64,000 nucleotides of DNA from Tenacibaculum dicentrarchi (GCF_964036635.1 NZ_OZ038524.1:1927001-1991000), one strand, 5' to 3'. Positions 39,008 to 47,902 are shown, counted from the first letter of the stretch. Notes: generated by a model not told the origin, from the sequence alone. Program-made: numbers and translations.

Positions 39008-39736
39008 TTAATTTTTAATTTTAATAAAACCTAACTTACTCAAAAAAAGCATAATGCAATAAGTCACATCAATTTCATGCCATCTTACACCACCAAAATT
39101 AGCACGACTTCCGTGGGCATGATGATTATTATGATAGCCCTCGCCCATCATTAAAAAATCAAAAGGTAATAAATTTTTAGAAGTATCGCTTACTTTAAAG
39201 TTTACATAACCGTAAATATGTGCAAACCAATTGATAATTACTCCATGAATTGGTGCCATTAAAAAAGCAACAGGTAATAATAACCACTGCCACCAAGCAG
39301 TTGCAAAAAAAACAAAAAAGACCACATACAATGCCGCCCAAACTAATCTTGAAAATTTAGAACTTGCAAAAGTATCAAAACTTTTCCATTGTGGTACGTT
39401 TTTAGTAAATTTAGCCTGAATTTCAATTCGTTGGTTATTAATATCTTGATATACATTTTTAGTACGCCACATCATTTTAAATAAATTACTATCGTATTTA
39501 GGCGAATGTGGGTCTTTTTCAGTATCGGCGTAGGCATGGTGCATTCGGTGCATTACCCCATAGCCGTAAGCGCTCAAATAATTAGATCCTTGAAAAATCC
39601 AGGTAAGTACAAAACATACTTTTTCTGCAAATTTTGACATCGTAAAACTCTGATGTGCAGCATATCTATGTAAAAAAAAGGTTTGAAAAAACAACCCTGA
39701 ATACCATAAAAAAATTATAAAAATTACTATTGTCAT
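39008..39736 (-). CDS. Membrane fatty-acid desaturase (acyl-CoA delta-9 type)
   Basis: A protein of about 242 residues with four membrane segments and the three histidine boxes of the di-iron desaturases: H-R-Y-A-A-H near 25, H-R-M-H-H near 65 and H-N-N-H-H near 210. The order and spacing match stearoyl-CoA/acyl-lipid desaturases of the OLE1/Des type. It lacks the cytochrome b5 domain of the eukaryotic form. I chose ATG at 39736 (MTIVIFII) over the upstream TTG at 39757. It lies 59 bases behind a Crp/Fnr-type regulator gene on the same strand, which may control it. It probably adjusts membrane fluidity. Confidence 0.88.
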   Translation of the reverse strand: MTIVIFIIFLWYSGLFFQTFFLHRYAAHQSFTMSKFAEKVCFVLTWIFQGSNYLSAYGYGVMHRMHHAYADTEKDPHSPKYDSNLFKMMWRTKNVYQDINNQRIEIQAKFTKNVPQWKSFDTFASSKFSRLVWAALYVVFFVFFATAWWQWLLLPVAFLMAPIHGVIINWFAHIYGYVNFKVSDTSKNLLPFDFLMMGEGYHNNHHAHGSRANFGGVRWHEIDVTYCIMLFLSKLGFIKIKN

Positions 39737-39795
39737 TCTTGTACGTTTAAAACACAAAGAACCTACTTTTATAGCACAAAAAAAATGAACCTAAG

Positions 39796-40380
39796 TTAAG
39801 TAATTCGCTTTCTGATACGACTTAAAGCTTGCGCTGTAACACCAATATAAGAGGCTATATATTTTAATGGAATTGCTTTTATAAGCTCTGGGCGTTCATC
39901 AAATAATTTCAAATAACGCTCTTCGGCTGTTTCGTTTAATAACGATTGTTCTCGCTTCGATTTTATTAAATATAAGCGCTCTGACGAAATTCTACCTAAA
40001 GCATTTCCGATACTTGTTTGCTGATAAACCTTTTGTAAATCATCGTATGACATACTCCACATTTCAACATCGGTAAGGGTTTCTAATTCATATAATGACG
40101 GGGCTTGTGTTAAAAAAGAATCATAAGCACTTACAAATTCATTACTAAAACAAAAACCAAAAGTAATTTCTTTGTCTTTATCCTGGTCTTTTCTAGGGAT
40201 AAAAAAACGAACAATCCCTTTATCTATAAAAGAAATAAAATTTTCGACCTCGCCTACGTTTAAAAGTTTTGTGCGTTTTTTTACCTTTCTTAGTTTTAAT
40301 CTAGAGGTAAAAAATTGCCAATCGCTATCATTAATTAATAATGATTTTTCTAGATAGGTTCTAATATTTACAATACTCAT
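39796..40380 (-). CDS. Crp/Fnr-family transcriptional regulator
   Basis: A 194-residue regulator. The N-terminal part is a cyclic-nucleotide-binding-like barrel (GEVENFISFIDKGIVRFFIPR, FVSAYDSFLTQAPSLYELETLTDVEMWSMSYDDL). The C-terminus is a shortened helix-turn-helix ending IASYIGVTAQALSRIRKRIT, the usual arrangement in flavobacterial Crp-like proteins. The cAMP-contact residues are not conserved, so another ligand or none is likely. An eroded acs gene ends three bases upstream of the ATG on the same strand, so the regulator may once have been transcribed behind it. The desaturase gene downstream is a plausible target. Confidence 0.85.
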   Translation of the reverse strand: MSIVNIRTYLEKSLLINDSDWQFFTSRLKLRKVKKRTKLLNVGEVENFISFIDKGIVRFFIPRKDQDKDKEITFGFCFSNEFVSAYDSFLTQAPSLYELETLTDVEMWSMSYDDLQKVYQQTSIGNALGRISSERLYLIKSKREQSLLNETAEERYLKLFDERPELIKAIPLKYIASYIGVTAQALSRIRKRIT

Positions 40381-40382
40381 GT

Positions 40383-40600
40383 TTAGCTACAATCTGTTAT
40401 CAATAATCCTTGCAATACCTCAGAATTTTATAACATAGAAACATCGCCTAAATTATCTAATTCGTTATGTACAATTTTACGCAAGATACAACGCATAATT
40501 TTACCTGACATTGTTTTTAATAAACCTATTGTAAACTGAATTTTATATAACCGCTCATTAATTTTATTCTTTTTAACTAAAAATAAGACATTAAGCTAAA
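40383..40600 (-). pseudogene. acs: Relic of acetyl-CoA synthetase (C-terminal end)
   Basis: Reading the minus strand in the frame of 40557 gives [19 protein letters not shown], then [19 protein letters not shown], a stop, then NSEVLQGLLITDCS and a second stop at 40383. Intact acetyl-CoA synthetases end with [24 protein letters not shown]..., L-G-D-x-S-T-L and E-V-V, so this is an unmistakable but damaged copy. R-to-M and R-to-C changes and a TAA in place of a leucine codon are visible. The catalytic lysine context S-G-K-I-M is kept. Upstream of about 40600 nothing recognisable is left, so the gene has lost almost all of its length. Confidence 0.85.
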
Positions 40601-40999
40601 AAAACTTAAAAGAGAGCAAAAAAATAAAATTACATCTATATATATTGTTTTAAGCGGTGTTTATTATTTTTAAATAGTAGTACTTAAAAAAACTCTAAAA
40701 ACACCTTAAAAACACATTTAAAAGCTTATTATTTTTTTGATTTTGATAAAAAAGACGAATATGTATGCTAATTCTTAAAAACCAATTTCTTAACAGTAAC
40801 TTTATTTTCATACTAAAAAGATAACAATAACAAAAACAGAAGATAAAGTAATTAAACGAACTTTAGTCTTTAAAATTTCAATAAACAAAATGAAAAGTTA
40901 ACAGCATAAAATAATTCCCCCTTAATTAATTTAACCTAAGAGATCAATGATACAAAATAATTTAATTTTTCAAATATACTGAAAGAGCAACAACAATAC
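40601..40999. other. AT-rich region without a recognised gene
   Basis: About 400 bases rich in poly-A and poly-T, between the acs relic and the AraC-type regulator. Probably the remains of the deleted acs gene plus neutral sequence. No open reading frame, RNA gene or repeat was recognised. Confidence 0.5.
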
Positions 41000-41079
41000 T
41001 TGAACAATCGTATTTATAAATTGAACGATTGTATTAATTATTTAAACAATACTGCTTTCTAAAAAATTAGACAATATTC
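41000..41079 (+). promoter_or_regulatory. Phased direct repeats upstream of the AraC-type regulator
   Basis: TTGAACAATCGTATT (41000), TTGAACGATTGTATT (41021) and TTAAACAATACTGC (41042) follow at 21-base steps, with a weaker TTAGACAATATTC at 41067. Two helical turns is the half-site spacing used by AraC-family activators. ACAATCGT/ACGATTGT within the first two also forms an inverted repeat. Possible autoregulatory sites, 110-30 bases before the ATG. Confidence 0.45.
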
Positions 41080-41110
41080 ATTAATCTCTTTAAAAAATAT
41101 TTAAAACACT

Positions 41111-42043
41111 ATGAAATCCCTTCTTCAACACCTTAAAACAAGAAAACTTGCTTCATTTATTGAAAATAAAACGATTTATACTTCTCCCTGTGCTGAATTA
41201 ACTATTTTTAAAACCAATAAAGTTACTAAAAATATTTTTTTAGATTTTGATGCTCCTATTATTGCTAGCATCATAACAGGTAAAGCAATTATGGATTTTG
41301 AAAAAACAATGCCATTCTCTTTTATACCTGGAGAAACATTAATCATTCCTGAAGAAAATAGTGTACGTATTGATTTTCCTGAAGCCTCAGAACTTAACCC
41401 TACAATATGTTTAGGTTTGGTTATTGACCCGAATAAAATAAATGATGTCATTTCTAATTTTAACGAAAAAACTATTCTTCAAAGAGAAAATAATAATTGG
41501 GATTTTAAAAAGAAAGCCGCACATTTAAATAACAATATCGAAATAGATATTCTTGTAAAAAAAATTACAGATACTTTTATTAAAGATACAAAATCAAAAG
41601 ATGCTTTATTAAATCTGATGATTCAAGAATTGATTATTCGCTTGTTACAAAGTAAAGCACGCAAACTTATTTTAAGAAAAGTAAACGATGAATTTAGTGA
41701 TACTCGTATAAGCTATGCTGTTAAATACATTCAAGAAAATTTAACCAAAAGTAATTTAACGCTAGACAAAGTTGCCGAAAAAGCCTGTATGAGCAAATCT
41801 CATTTTTTCAAGAAATTTAAAAGCACTTTAGGTATTACTCCTATTGATTATATCAATTCTGAAAAAATTAAATTTGCTAAAAAACTGATTAAGAAAAACC
41901 CTGACCAAAACATTTCTGATATTGCTTATAAAGCAGGTTTTAATAATGTAACCTATTTTAATCGTCTTTTTAAAAAGAATGAACTAATAACACCTCAAAA
42001 ATTTAAGATATCTTTGTCAAAAATAACAGCATATAACTATTGA
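41111..42043 (+). CDS. AraC-family transcriptional regulator
   Basis: A 310-residue regulator. The N-terminal half matches the AraC-type N-terminal domain (CAELTIFKTNKVTKNIFLDF, PGETLIIPEENSVRIDFPEAS). The C-terminal 100 residues form the double helix-turn-helix: LTLDKVAEKACMSKSHFFKKFKSTLGITPIDYINSEKIKFAKKLI and NISDIAYKAGFNNVTYFNRLFKKNELITPQKF. The stop codon overlaps the TTG start of a TauE/SafE exporter gene, so the exporter is probably coregulated. Phased direct repeats upstream suggest self-regulation. The inducer is unknown. Confidence 0.9.
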   Translation: MKSLLQHLKTRKLASFIENKTIYTSPCAELTIFKTNKVTKNIFLDFDAPIIASIITGKAIMDFEKTMPFSFIPGETLIIPEENSVRIDFPEASELNPTICLGLVIDPNKINDVISNFNEKTILQRENNNWDFKKKAAHLNNNIEIDILVKKITDTFIKDTKSKDALLNLMIQELIIRLLQSKARKLILRKVNDEFSDTRISYAVKYIQENLTKSNLTLDKVAEKACMSKSHFFKKFKSTLGITPIDYINSEKIKFAKKLIKKNPDQNISDIAYKAGFNNVTYFNRLFKKNELITPQKFKISLSKITAYNY

Positions 42044-42807
42044 TACCACTCCTTGAAACTTTTTTTTTAAACTGGCAACTACTATTGCTTTTTTTTAGTA
42101 TTGCCATACTATACGCTTCCGTTGGTTTTGGTGGCGGCTCTAGTTATTTAGCGGTGTTAGTACTCACAGGTATTGCCTATTCACAAATAAGAGCCACCTC
42201 ATTACTTTGTAATATTGTGGTAGTATTTAGCAATGTAGTATTCTTTCAAAAAGAAAAATTAATACATTGGAAAAAAATAAGCCCCTTGGTTTTTTGTAGT
42301 GTTCCAATGGCTTTTTTAGGCGGTTTTATCAAAATTAATCAAACGGCATTTTTTATTATTTTAGGAATTACATTATTTATTGCTTCGCTTATTATGTGGT
42401 TTTCAAATACTACTAACTACAAAAAGCAATATAAAACAAGTAACTACAAAAATGCAAGTTATGGAGCTACTATCGGTTTTATTTCGGGGATGATAGGAAT
42501 TGGTGGCGGTATTTTCTTAGCGCCTTTATTACATTTAACTCATTGGGATACTCCTAAAAAAATTGCCGCAACAGCAAGTGTTTTTATTTTAGTAAATTCT
42601 ATTTCCGGGCTAATTGGACAATCATTAAATACTAATTTTACTATTGATTGGAATTTAACAAGTCTTTTATTAATTAGCGTAGCTATTGGCGGACAAATTG
42701 GGCAGCGAAGTAGTCATAAATTACTAAATCCGATGCAATTAAAAAAGGCAACCGCTATTTTGATTGCCTTTGTAAGTATTCGTATTTTAATAAAATATTT
42801 GTTTTAA
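42040..42807 (+). CDS. TauE/SafE-family membrane exporter, TTG start
   Basis: A 255-residue protein with about eight membrane helices. SVGFGGGSSYLAVLVLTGI near residue 28 and the second GMIGIGGGIFLAPLLHLTHWDTPKKIAATAS near 140 are the paired glycine-rich motifs of the TauE/SafE (DUF81) family, which exports sulfite, sulfoacetate or other organosulfonates. The start is TTG at 42040, which overlaps the last base of the preceding codon and the TGA of the AraC gene by four bases; there is no nearby ATG. The product ends three bases before the convergent peroxidase gene. The substrate is unknown. Confidence 0.85.
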   Translation: MIPLLETFFLNWQLLLLFFSIAILYASVGFGGGSSYLAVLVLTGIAYSQIRATSLLCNIVVVFSNVVFFQKEKLIHWKKISPLVFCSVPMAFLGGFIKINQTAFFIILGITLFIASLIMWFSNTTNYKKQYKTSNYKNASYGATIGFISGMIGIGGGIFLAPLLHLTHWDTPKKIAATASVFILVNSISGLIGQSLNTNFTIDWNLTSLLLISVAIGGQIGQRSSHKLLNPMQLKKATAILIAFVSIRILIKYLF

Positions 42808-42810
42808 ATA

Positions 42811-44595
42811 TTACTGGTCTGTCAAGGTTTTCATAAAATCAATTACTTGTGACACTTCTTTTTTTGATAAGCTTAAACTATCGAAAGGCAAGGTTTGATA
42901 TTCACTCTCAAAACCTAAACCAGCACCGCCGCCTTTATTATAAAAATCCATCACCTCATCTAAAGTTTTATAAACGCCATTGTGCATATATGGCGCTGTT
43001 TTACCTATATTTCTAACAGTTGGTGTTTTAAAGAAATGTTTACGTTCGGCGGTTTTATACAAATTATATCTTCCTAAATCAGAAGAAATTTTAGGATTAA
43101 TACTATCTGTGGACTCTGGAACACCTATAAATTCTAACTCGGTATCTTTGTAGTTAGGCGGCACTGTTCCATTAAAAAGAGGTGGAAAATGACACGATGC
43201 ACACAATGCTTTTCCCATAAATAAATTAAAGCCTTTTTTTTCATCCGCAGTTAAGGTTTGTTCTTCTTCTCGTATATTTTTATCAAATTTAGAATTAAAC
43301 GTATTCAAGGTTCTTATATAAGATGCAATTGCATGACGTATATTAAAATCTATTCTTTTATTACCGTATAAAGTCGCTAGTGAATTTTTGTGATTTTTAT
43401 TTTTGAAAACACGCTGTACTACCGAATCCATCGACATATTAAACTCATTATGATTTTTTACAACGCCAATAACCTGCCCTTCTAAACTACCTGCTCTGGC
43501 ATCCATAAAAAAACTTCTTTGGTAAGCGGCATAGGTTAAAGTTGGGCTATTTCTTGTTTGATTTTTATTGAATTTTTTTCGTCCATCGGTAAAAGCCAAT
43601 TCTTTAACATGACAAGTTGCACACGCCATATCGTACTTTTTAGAGAGCGATGTATCGTTAAATAATTGCTTACCAAAAACTATTTTTTCGGCAAGTTTAG
43701 TGGTATCGCTTAAATGATCAGAAAAGTAATTTATATTTAATGTTTTATCAGAAAAAAGCGTTGACATATTGTTAGACAATGCCATTTCAAAAGGATATTT
43801 TACCTTCCAATCTTTTTGAATTTCAAGGAGTATTTTTAATTGATTATTGGTGTGATTTTTTATAAAACTAAACCTATCAAAAGTATCAAAATCATGGTTT
43901 AAAGCTTTTTGAGCACTTTTTATAGCATCTTCAAATTTATTTAATAATGCTTTTGATTGAAACTTGTTTTCATTAAATTTAATAATAGTAAGCAAAGTTT
44001 GATAAGTATATGAACTCTCTACTAATGATTGATTTAAAACAGGCGAATCAAAACCTGTAATACCTGTAGTGGCTATTCTGGTAATTTGATCTCTTAACAA
44101 CCACATTACGTGATATCCTTTTAACTTTAGTGTTGCATTTTTTCGAATTAATTTTAAGCGCGCACTTGTAATATTGATAGCTCTTTTTAAAACTAAAGAA
44201 TCGCTATTTTCATCAAAAACAGCTTCTTCTATAACCTGAAAACCTATCGGATTTACAATACGAGTATCATTACTTGCCTCGCCATGAACCCCAATAATAT
44301 TTGGCGCATTTAACCACTTGTAATTGTCTTTATCAGAAAAAGCTAAAATTGGTTCTGATAATTTAAAATATTTTCGAGCTAAAATATAGTGTTTTTGTTG
44401 TGCTTTTGTTGATTTGAATTCCATGCTATCTAAATTTTCAATAGCTTTAGAAAGATGACTCAAATATAATTTTTTAACAGTGTCAGAAAATTCAGTAATT
44501 GAAGAATATTTTTCTGATTTTTGATTGCAGGCTACTACTAAAAGCAAAAGACATACACAAAGGTATGTCTTAGTTTGACCCAGTAAGTCTTTCAT
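42811..44595 (-). CDS. Di-heme cytochrome c peroxidase-family lipoprotein with extra N-terminal domain
   Basis: A 594-residue lipoprotein (signal ends V-V-A-C). Residues about 300-590 form a MauG/CcpA-type di-heme domain with two heme c motifs, C-A-T-C-H near 325 (MACATCHVKELAFTDG) and C-A-S-C-H near 463 (ALCASCHFPPLFNG). The phrases ARAGSLEGQVIGVV, APYMHNGVYKTLDEVMDFYNKGGG and FDSLSLSKKEVSQVIDFMKTLT are typical. The first 290 residues are mostly helical and I do not recognise them; normal peroxidases are about 330-350 residues. It is encoded 24 bases behind a PhoX-like gene, and the two form an operon. It would reduce H2O2 or oxidise a partner protein in the periplasm. Confidence 0.88.
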   Translation of the reverse strand: MKDLLGQTKTYLCVCLLLLVVACNQKSEKYSSITEFSDTVKKLYLSHLSKAIENLDSMEFKSTKAQQKHYILARKYFKLSEPILAFSDKDNYKWLNAPNIIGVHGEASNDTRIVNPIGFQVIEEAVFDENSDSLVLKRAINITSARLKLIRKNATLKLKGYHVMWLLRDQITRIATTGITGFDSPVLNQSLVESSYTYQTLLTIIKFNENKFQSKALLNKFEDAIKSAQKALNHDFDTFDRFSFIKNHTNNQLKILLEIQKDWKVKYPFEMALSNNMSTLFSDKTLNINYFSDHLSDTTKLAEKIVFGKQLFNDTSLSKKYDMACATCHVKELAFTDGRKKFNKNQTRNSPTLTYAAYQRSFFMDARAGSLEGQVIGVVKNHNEFNMSMDSVVQRVFKNKNHKNSLATLYGNKRIDFNIRHAIASYIRTLNTFNSKFDKNIREEEQTLTADEKKGFNLFMGKALCASCHFPPLFNGTVPPNYKDTELEFIGVPESTDSINPKISSDLGRYNLYKTAERKHFFKTPTVRNIGKTAPYMHNGVYKTLDEVMDFYNKGGGAGLGFESEYQTLPFDSLSLSKKEVSQVIDFMKTLTDQ

Positions 44596-44619
44596 TTTCT
44601 TATTCTTTTTATACTTTTT

Positions 44620-46167
44620 TTATCTTTCTAAACCTGTAATTAAATGTAAAACAGAACCTTCTTTTCTGTTTTCTAAATCGGTATTTGCTTTTGGGTCTGT
44701 AAACGAGGTTCCATCGGCAGGTTCCCATCCGTGGTTTTGAGTTGTTACTAAAAATGACGACGTTCCATTGTTTACAATATCGGTAACATCAACCATTCCT
44801 GTAATTTCCCAATATTTAGAAGTTCTACCATATCCTAAGCTTGCCGCTCTTTCTTGGTCGCATTCTAAAACTGTTTTTACAACACCTGTGTTTAAGTTGT
44901 ATTGATACAATTTAGAATAGCCAACAATAGCCGAATTTACAGCAGCATATCCGTTAGGATCTTCTTGAATATAGGCGTAGTTTTCAGTAACTACAATATT
45001 ATCAGGAGAATGGAAACCATCGGCTTTTCCTCCTACAATATCAGCATCTAAAACACAGGTAATTTTAGCAGCTCCTGTTGGATCATTCTCATTTAAAACC
45101 ACTTTATACACACGTCCTAAAATAGCACCTTTACCTACTAAACCTGGTTTGTTACGCCCTGTTACTGCAAAATAAATTTCTCGGTTATTTGCCGCTGAAC
45201 CTCTTCGCCAATCAATATCTTCTAACCTAGAAAACCCCATAACACCTTTGGTTTTACACTCGGCATCTAAAGCAGCAATTTCTCTTTCTTCTAATTCCAC
45301 AAATTTTGCATCGTACGAAGTTCCTTGTTTCATATCTACCTCATAAGAAACATTAGCCGAAGTTACTTTTAAACCATATAATTTTCCGCCTTCTAAATCA
45401 CCTCTATTACCAACATACATTCCTAATTGCCCTGAAGGGATTTCGTTATTTGCATTATCATCTCCAATAAAAGCAACAGTTTTATCAGCATAGGCATCTT
45501 TACCAATAACCACCGCATTTTCAGTAGACCATTGCCCCATTGCCGTTAGCATTTTACCCGTACTTGCTTGGGATGCTGATTTATAAGGATCGGTAACAAA
45601 AACACCTTTTGATGCGCCACCCCATTCACCTCCTGATAAATATAAAGGACCAAAACCATGCTCTCCAGGTGTAATCATAGACCCTGAACATTGTGCTGTT
45701 TCGCCTGTTGCCGTTGCATTTAAAATATATTCAGCTGCAAATGGTCTTAAATTTTTGTTTAATTTAATTCTGGCAATCGCATAATCTGCTTCAATATTAT
45801 TAATTAAAGTAAAAGTACCATCTACCTCAGGCAATAAACCCGAACCATCTGCCATAGAACCGTACACGAAGTTTGGCGAATTAGGAATTACATCTTCTGA
45901 TGATAATATTGGCGTAATTTTCAAGCCAACAAAATCACTGGTTACTTTTAAAAAATTTGGCGTTTTAGATACTGTTAAAGGCATTATAGCATCAGAACCA
46001 TCTGTACCGTTAGTTCCGTTTGTTCCATCTGTACCGTTAGTTCCGTCCGTTCCGTTTACTCCGTCAATACCATTGGTTCCGTCAACAGGTGTTTCACACG
46101 ATGTGAACGTTGTAAAACTAATTGAAATTACTAACAAGGCAAATACGCTCAATTTTAAATTTTTCAT
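44620..46167 (-). CDS. PhoX-like (DUF839) lipoprotein with collagen-like tract
   Basis: A 515-residue lipoprotein: signal ends F-T-S-C. Right after the lipid anchor (residues about 32-60) comes a run of G-x-x triplets (G-T-N, G-T-D, G-I-D), a collagen-like or calcium-binding spacer. The rest is a beta-propeller-like domain with GEHGFGPLYLSGGEWGG, SRLEDIDWRR, REIYFAVTGRNKPG and the PhoX/phytase-like FHSPDNIVVTENYAYIQEDPNGY. This resembles the DUF839/PhoX family of calcium-dependent phosphatases, but there is no Tat signal. It forms an operon with the di-heme peroxidase gene. The family call is moderate and phosphatase activity is not shown. Confidence 0.65.
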   Translation of the reverse strand: MKNLKLSVFALLVISISFTTFTSCETPVDGTNGIDGVNGTDGTNGTDGTNGTNGTDGSDAIMPLTVSKTPNFLKVTSDFVGLKITPILSSEDVIPNSPNFVYGSMADGSGLLPEVDGTFTLINNIEADYAIARIKLNKNLRPFAAEYILNATATGETAQCSGSMITPGEHGFGPLYLSGGEWGGASKGVFVTDPYKSASQASTGKMLTAMGQWSTENAVVIGKDAYADKTVAFIGDDNANNEIPSGQLGMYVGNRGDLEGGKLYGLKVTSANVSYEVDMKQGTSYDAKFVELEEREIAALDAECKTKGVMGFSRLEDIDWRRGSAANNREIYFAVTGRNKPGLVGKGAILGRVYKVVLNENDPTGAAKITCVLDADIVGGKADGFHSPDNIVVTENYAYIQEDPNGYAAVNSAIVGYSKLYQYNLNTGVVKTVLECDQERAASLGYGRTSKYWEITGMVDVTDIVNNGTSSFLVTTQNHGWEPADGTSFTDPKANTDLENRKEGSVLHLITGLER

Positions 46168-46416
46168 TATTATACTTTTTTTTAAGTTTTTTTTTGATGT
46201 TACAAATTAAAGGCGCATTTGTAAAAGTTATAGGCTTCCTGTTTTATTAGCACATCATTAAAAGATGAATTTTATTAAGAGAACTTAAATAATTAGATTT
46301 GTTCTAAATAAATAACACAGCTGTTCAGTATTACATATCTTGTTTTAAAAACACTTTTTGCTTCAATTGTTTATTGATATATTTGACACTATAAAATCAA
46401 TTAATTTTAAACCATT

Positions 46417-47232
46417 ATGCTAGGAATTCTTTTTACGTTATTAATGCTAATTTTATTACAAGCCGTTTTAGGGTTTGATAATTTATTATATATTTCTTTA
46501 GAATCTAAAAAAGCCCCGCAAGCGGATAGAAAAAGAGTTCGAAAAGTGGGTATTTTAATCGCCATTGTTTTAAGAATTGTATTGCTTTTTATTTTAGTCT
46601 CTATTATTGATTTCTTTCAAGATCCTTTTTCATTTTTAACAGGAGGCGTTAAAGATATCATACATTTTGCATTTAACGGACACAGTATTATTGTGTTACT
46701 TGGTGGTGGATTTATTTTATATACCGCCATTAAAGAAATATGGCATATGATTGGAAGTAACGATTTAGCTCATGATATTGAAGGTGGAAAAAGCGCAAAA
46801 TCATCCAATGCCGTTATTATAAGTATTGTTATTATGAATTTGGTCTTTTCTTTTGATTCTATTTTAGCTGCAATCGGGCTTACCAGCGAAATTAAAAACA
46901 GTACCACCGCCTTTATTGTTATGGCAATTGCCATTGTTATCAGCGGATTATTAATGCTTGTTATGGCTGATAAAATTTCTACATTTTTAGCTAAAAACCG
47001 TATGTACGAGGTTTTAGGCTTATTTATTCTTTTTATCGTAGGAATTATGCTAGTTACCGAAGGCGGACATTTAGCACATTTAAAATTGTTTGGAAACGAA
47101 ATTGTTCCGATGAGTAAAACAACCTTCTATTTTGTATTGGCAATTTTAATTATTGTAGATGTTGTACAAGGACGTTATCAGAAAAAAATATTAGCAGAAA
47201 ATACGGTAGCTCTTTCTGAAGATAAAAAATAA
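46417..47232 (+). CDS. TerC-family integral membrane protein
   Basis: A 271-residue protein with about seven membrane helices. QAVLGFDNLLYISLESKK (residues about 14-31) and NLVFSFDSILAAIG (about 140-153) are the two acidic motifs of the TerC/Alx/YkoY family, now linked to manganese or other metal-ion export. A soluble loop (about 100-125, DLAHDIEGGKSAKSSN) joins the two halves. It stands alone, convergent with dps, and shares a terminator with it. Next to dps and oxyR, a metal/oxidative-stress role would make sense but is inference. Confidence 0.85.
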   Translation: MLGILFTLLMLILLQAVLGFDNLLYISLESKKAPQADRKRVRKVGILIAIVLRIVLLFILVSIIDFFQDPFSFLTGGVKDIIHFAFNGHSIIVLLGGGFILYTAIKEIWHMIGSNDLAHDIEGGKSAKSSNAVIISIVIMNLVFSFDSILAAIGLTSEIKNSTTAFIVMAIAIVISGLLMLVMADKISTFLAKNRMYEVLGLFILFIVGIMLVTEGGHLAHLKLFGNEIVPMSKTTFYFVLAILIIVDVVQGRYQKKILAENTVALSEDKK

Positions 47233-47250
47233 TTTTAAAATTATATTCAT

Positions 47251-47284
47251 AAAAAAAGGCAATCGTAAATGATTGCCTTTTTTT
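47251..47284. terminator. Bidirectional terminator between terC and dps
   Basis: AAAAAAAGGCAATC-gtaaat-GATTGCCTTTTTTT, between convergent genes. Confidence 0.9.
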
Positions 47285-47320
47285 ATTTTCAAGAAGTTTT
47301 TTACTGTGTTTTAATAAATT

Positions 47321-47791
47321 CTATCCTAACCAAGCGTTTAACATCCACATTGTTTTTTCTTGCTCTGCGATAAAATCACTCATCATTGAATTTGTTCCTT
47401 CATCATTTGCATCATCAGAAATAGCTAAAATAGCACGCTCTATTTTTAATAATTCTGATAACGAATCAGCTACTAAAGCCACTGCTTTTTCATCATTTGA
47501 AATATCTTTTCCTATTGATACTGTTGCTAATTTTATATAATCATCAAAAGTATGTAAAGGTGTTCCTTGTAAGGTTAATATTCTTTCGGCAATTAAATCA
47601 ACCTTTTCTTGTGCATCGGTATATAATTCTTCAAATTTAACATGTAACTCAAAAAAATTTTTTCCTTTAATATTCCAATGTAAACCTCTTACATTTTGAT
47701 AATACACTTGAAAATTAGCCAATAATGTATTTAATTCTGTTACTAATTGTATTGATTTTTTACTGTCTAAACCTAAAACTGTTGTGCTCAT
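47321..47791 (-). CDS. dps: Dps-family DNA-binding ferritin-like protein
   Basis: A 156-residue ferritin-like protein that oxidises iron with H2O2 and protects DNA. The ferroxidase ligands are in NVRGLHWNIKGKNFFELHVKFEELYTDAQEKVDLIAERIL (the H of LHW, then D and E). The usual second half with DDANDEGTNSMMSDFIAEQEKTMWMLNAWLG is complete. It is transcribed away from oxyR across 138 bases. On its strand TACTTTTG at 47851-47858 fits the -7 element, 59 bases before the ATG. OxyR control is very likely from this arrangement. Confidence 0.93.
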   Translation of the reverse strand: MSTTVLGLDSKKSIQLVTELNTLLANFQVYYQNVRGLHWNIKGKNFFELHVKFEELYTDAQEKVDLIAERILTLQGTPLHTFDDYIKLATVSIGKDISNDEKAVALVADSLSELLKIERAILAISDDANDEGTNSMMSDFIAEQEKTMWMLNAWLG

Positions 47792-47850
47792 AGTACTTTT
47801 TTTTAGTATTATTATTTATATCTTATTGTTAATCTGTTATTTTGATACTT

Positions 47851-47858
47851 CAAAAGTA
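47851..47858 (-). promoter_or_regulatory. Probable -7 element of dps
   Basis: TACTTTTG on the minus strand is an exact TAnnTTTG match. TTTG on that strand at 47874-47877 is 15 bases away, shorter than the usual spacing of about 19. Confidence 0.45.
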
Positions 47859-47875
47859 CAGGTAAATAACTGTCA

Positions 47876-47902
47876 AAAACTATAAAGGTTATTGATAGTT
47901 TT
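47876..47902. promoter_or_regulatory. Palindrome between dps and oxyR, candidate OxyR site
   Basis: AAAACTAT (47876-47883) and ATAGTTTT (47895-47902) form an 8-bp inverted repeat with an 11-base spacer, 28 bases before oxyR. OxyR sites in other bacteria contain ATAG/CTAT half-sites, so this is a fair candidate. Confidence 0.4.
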
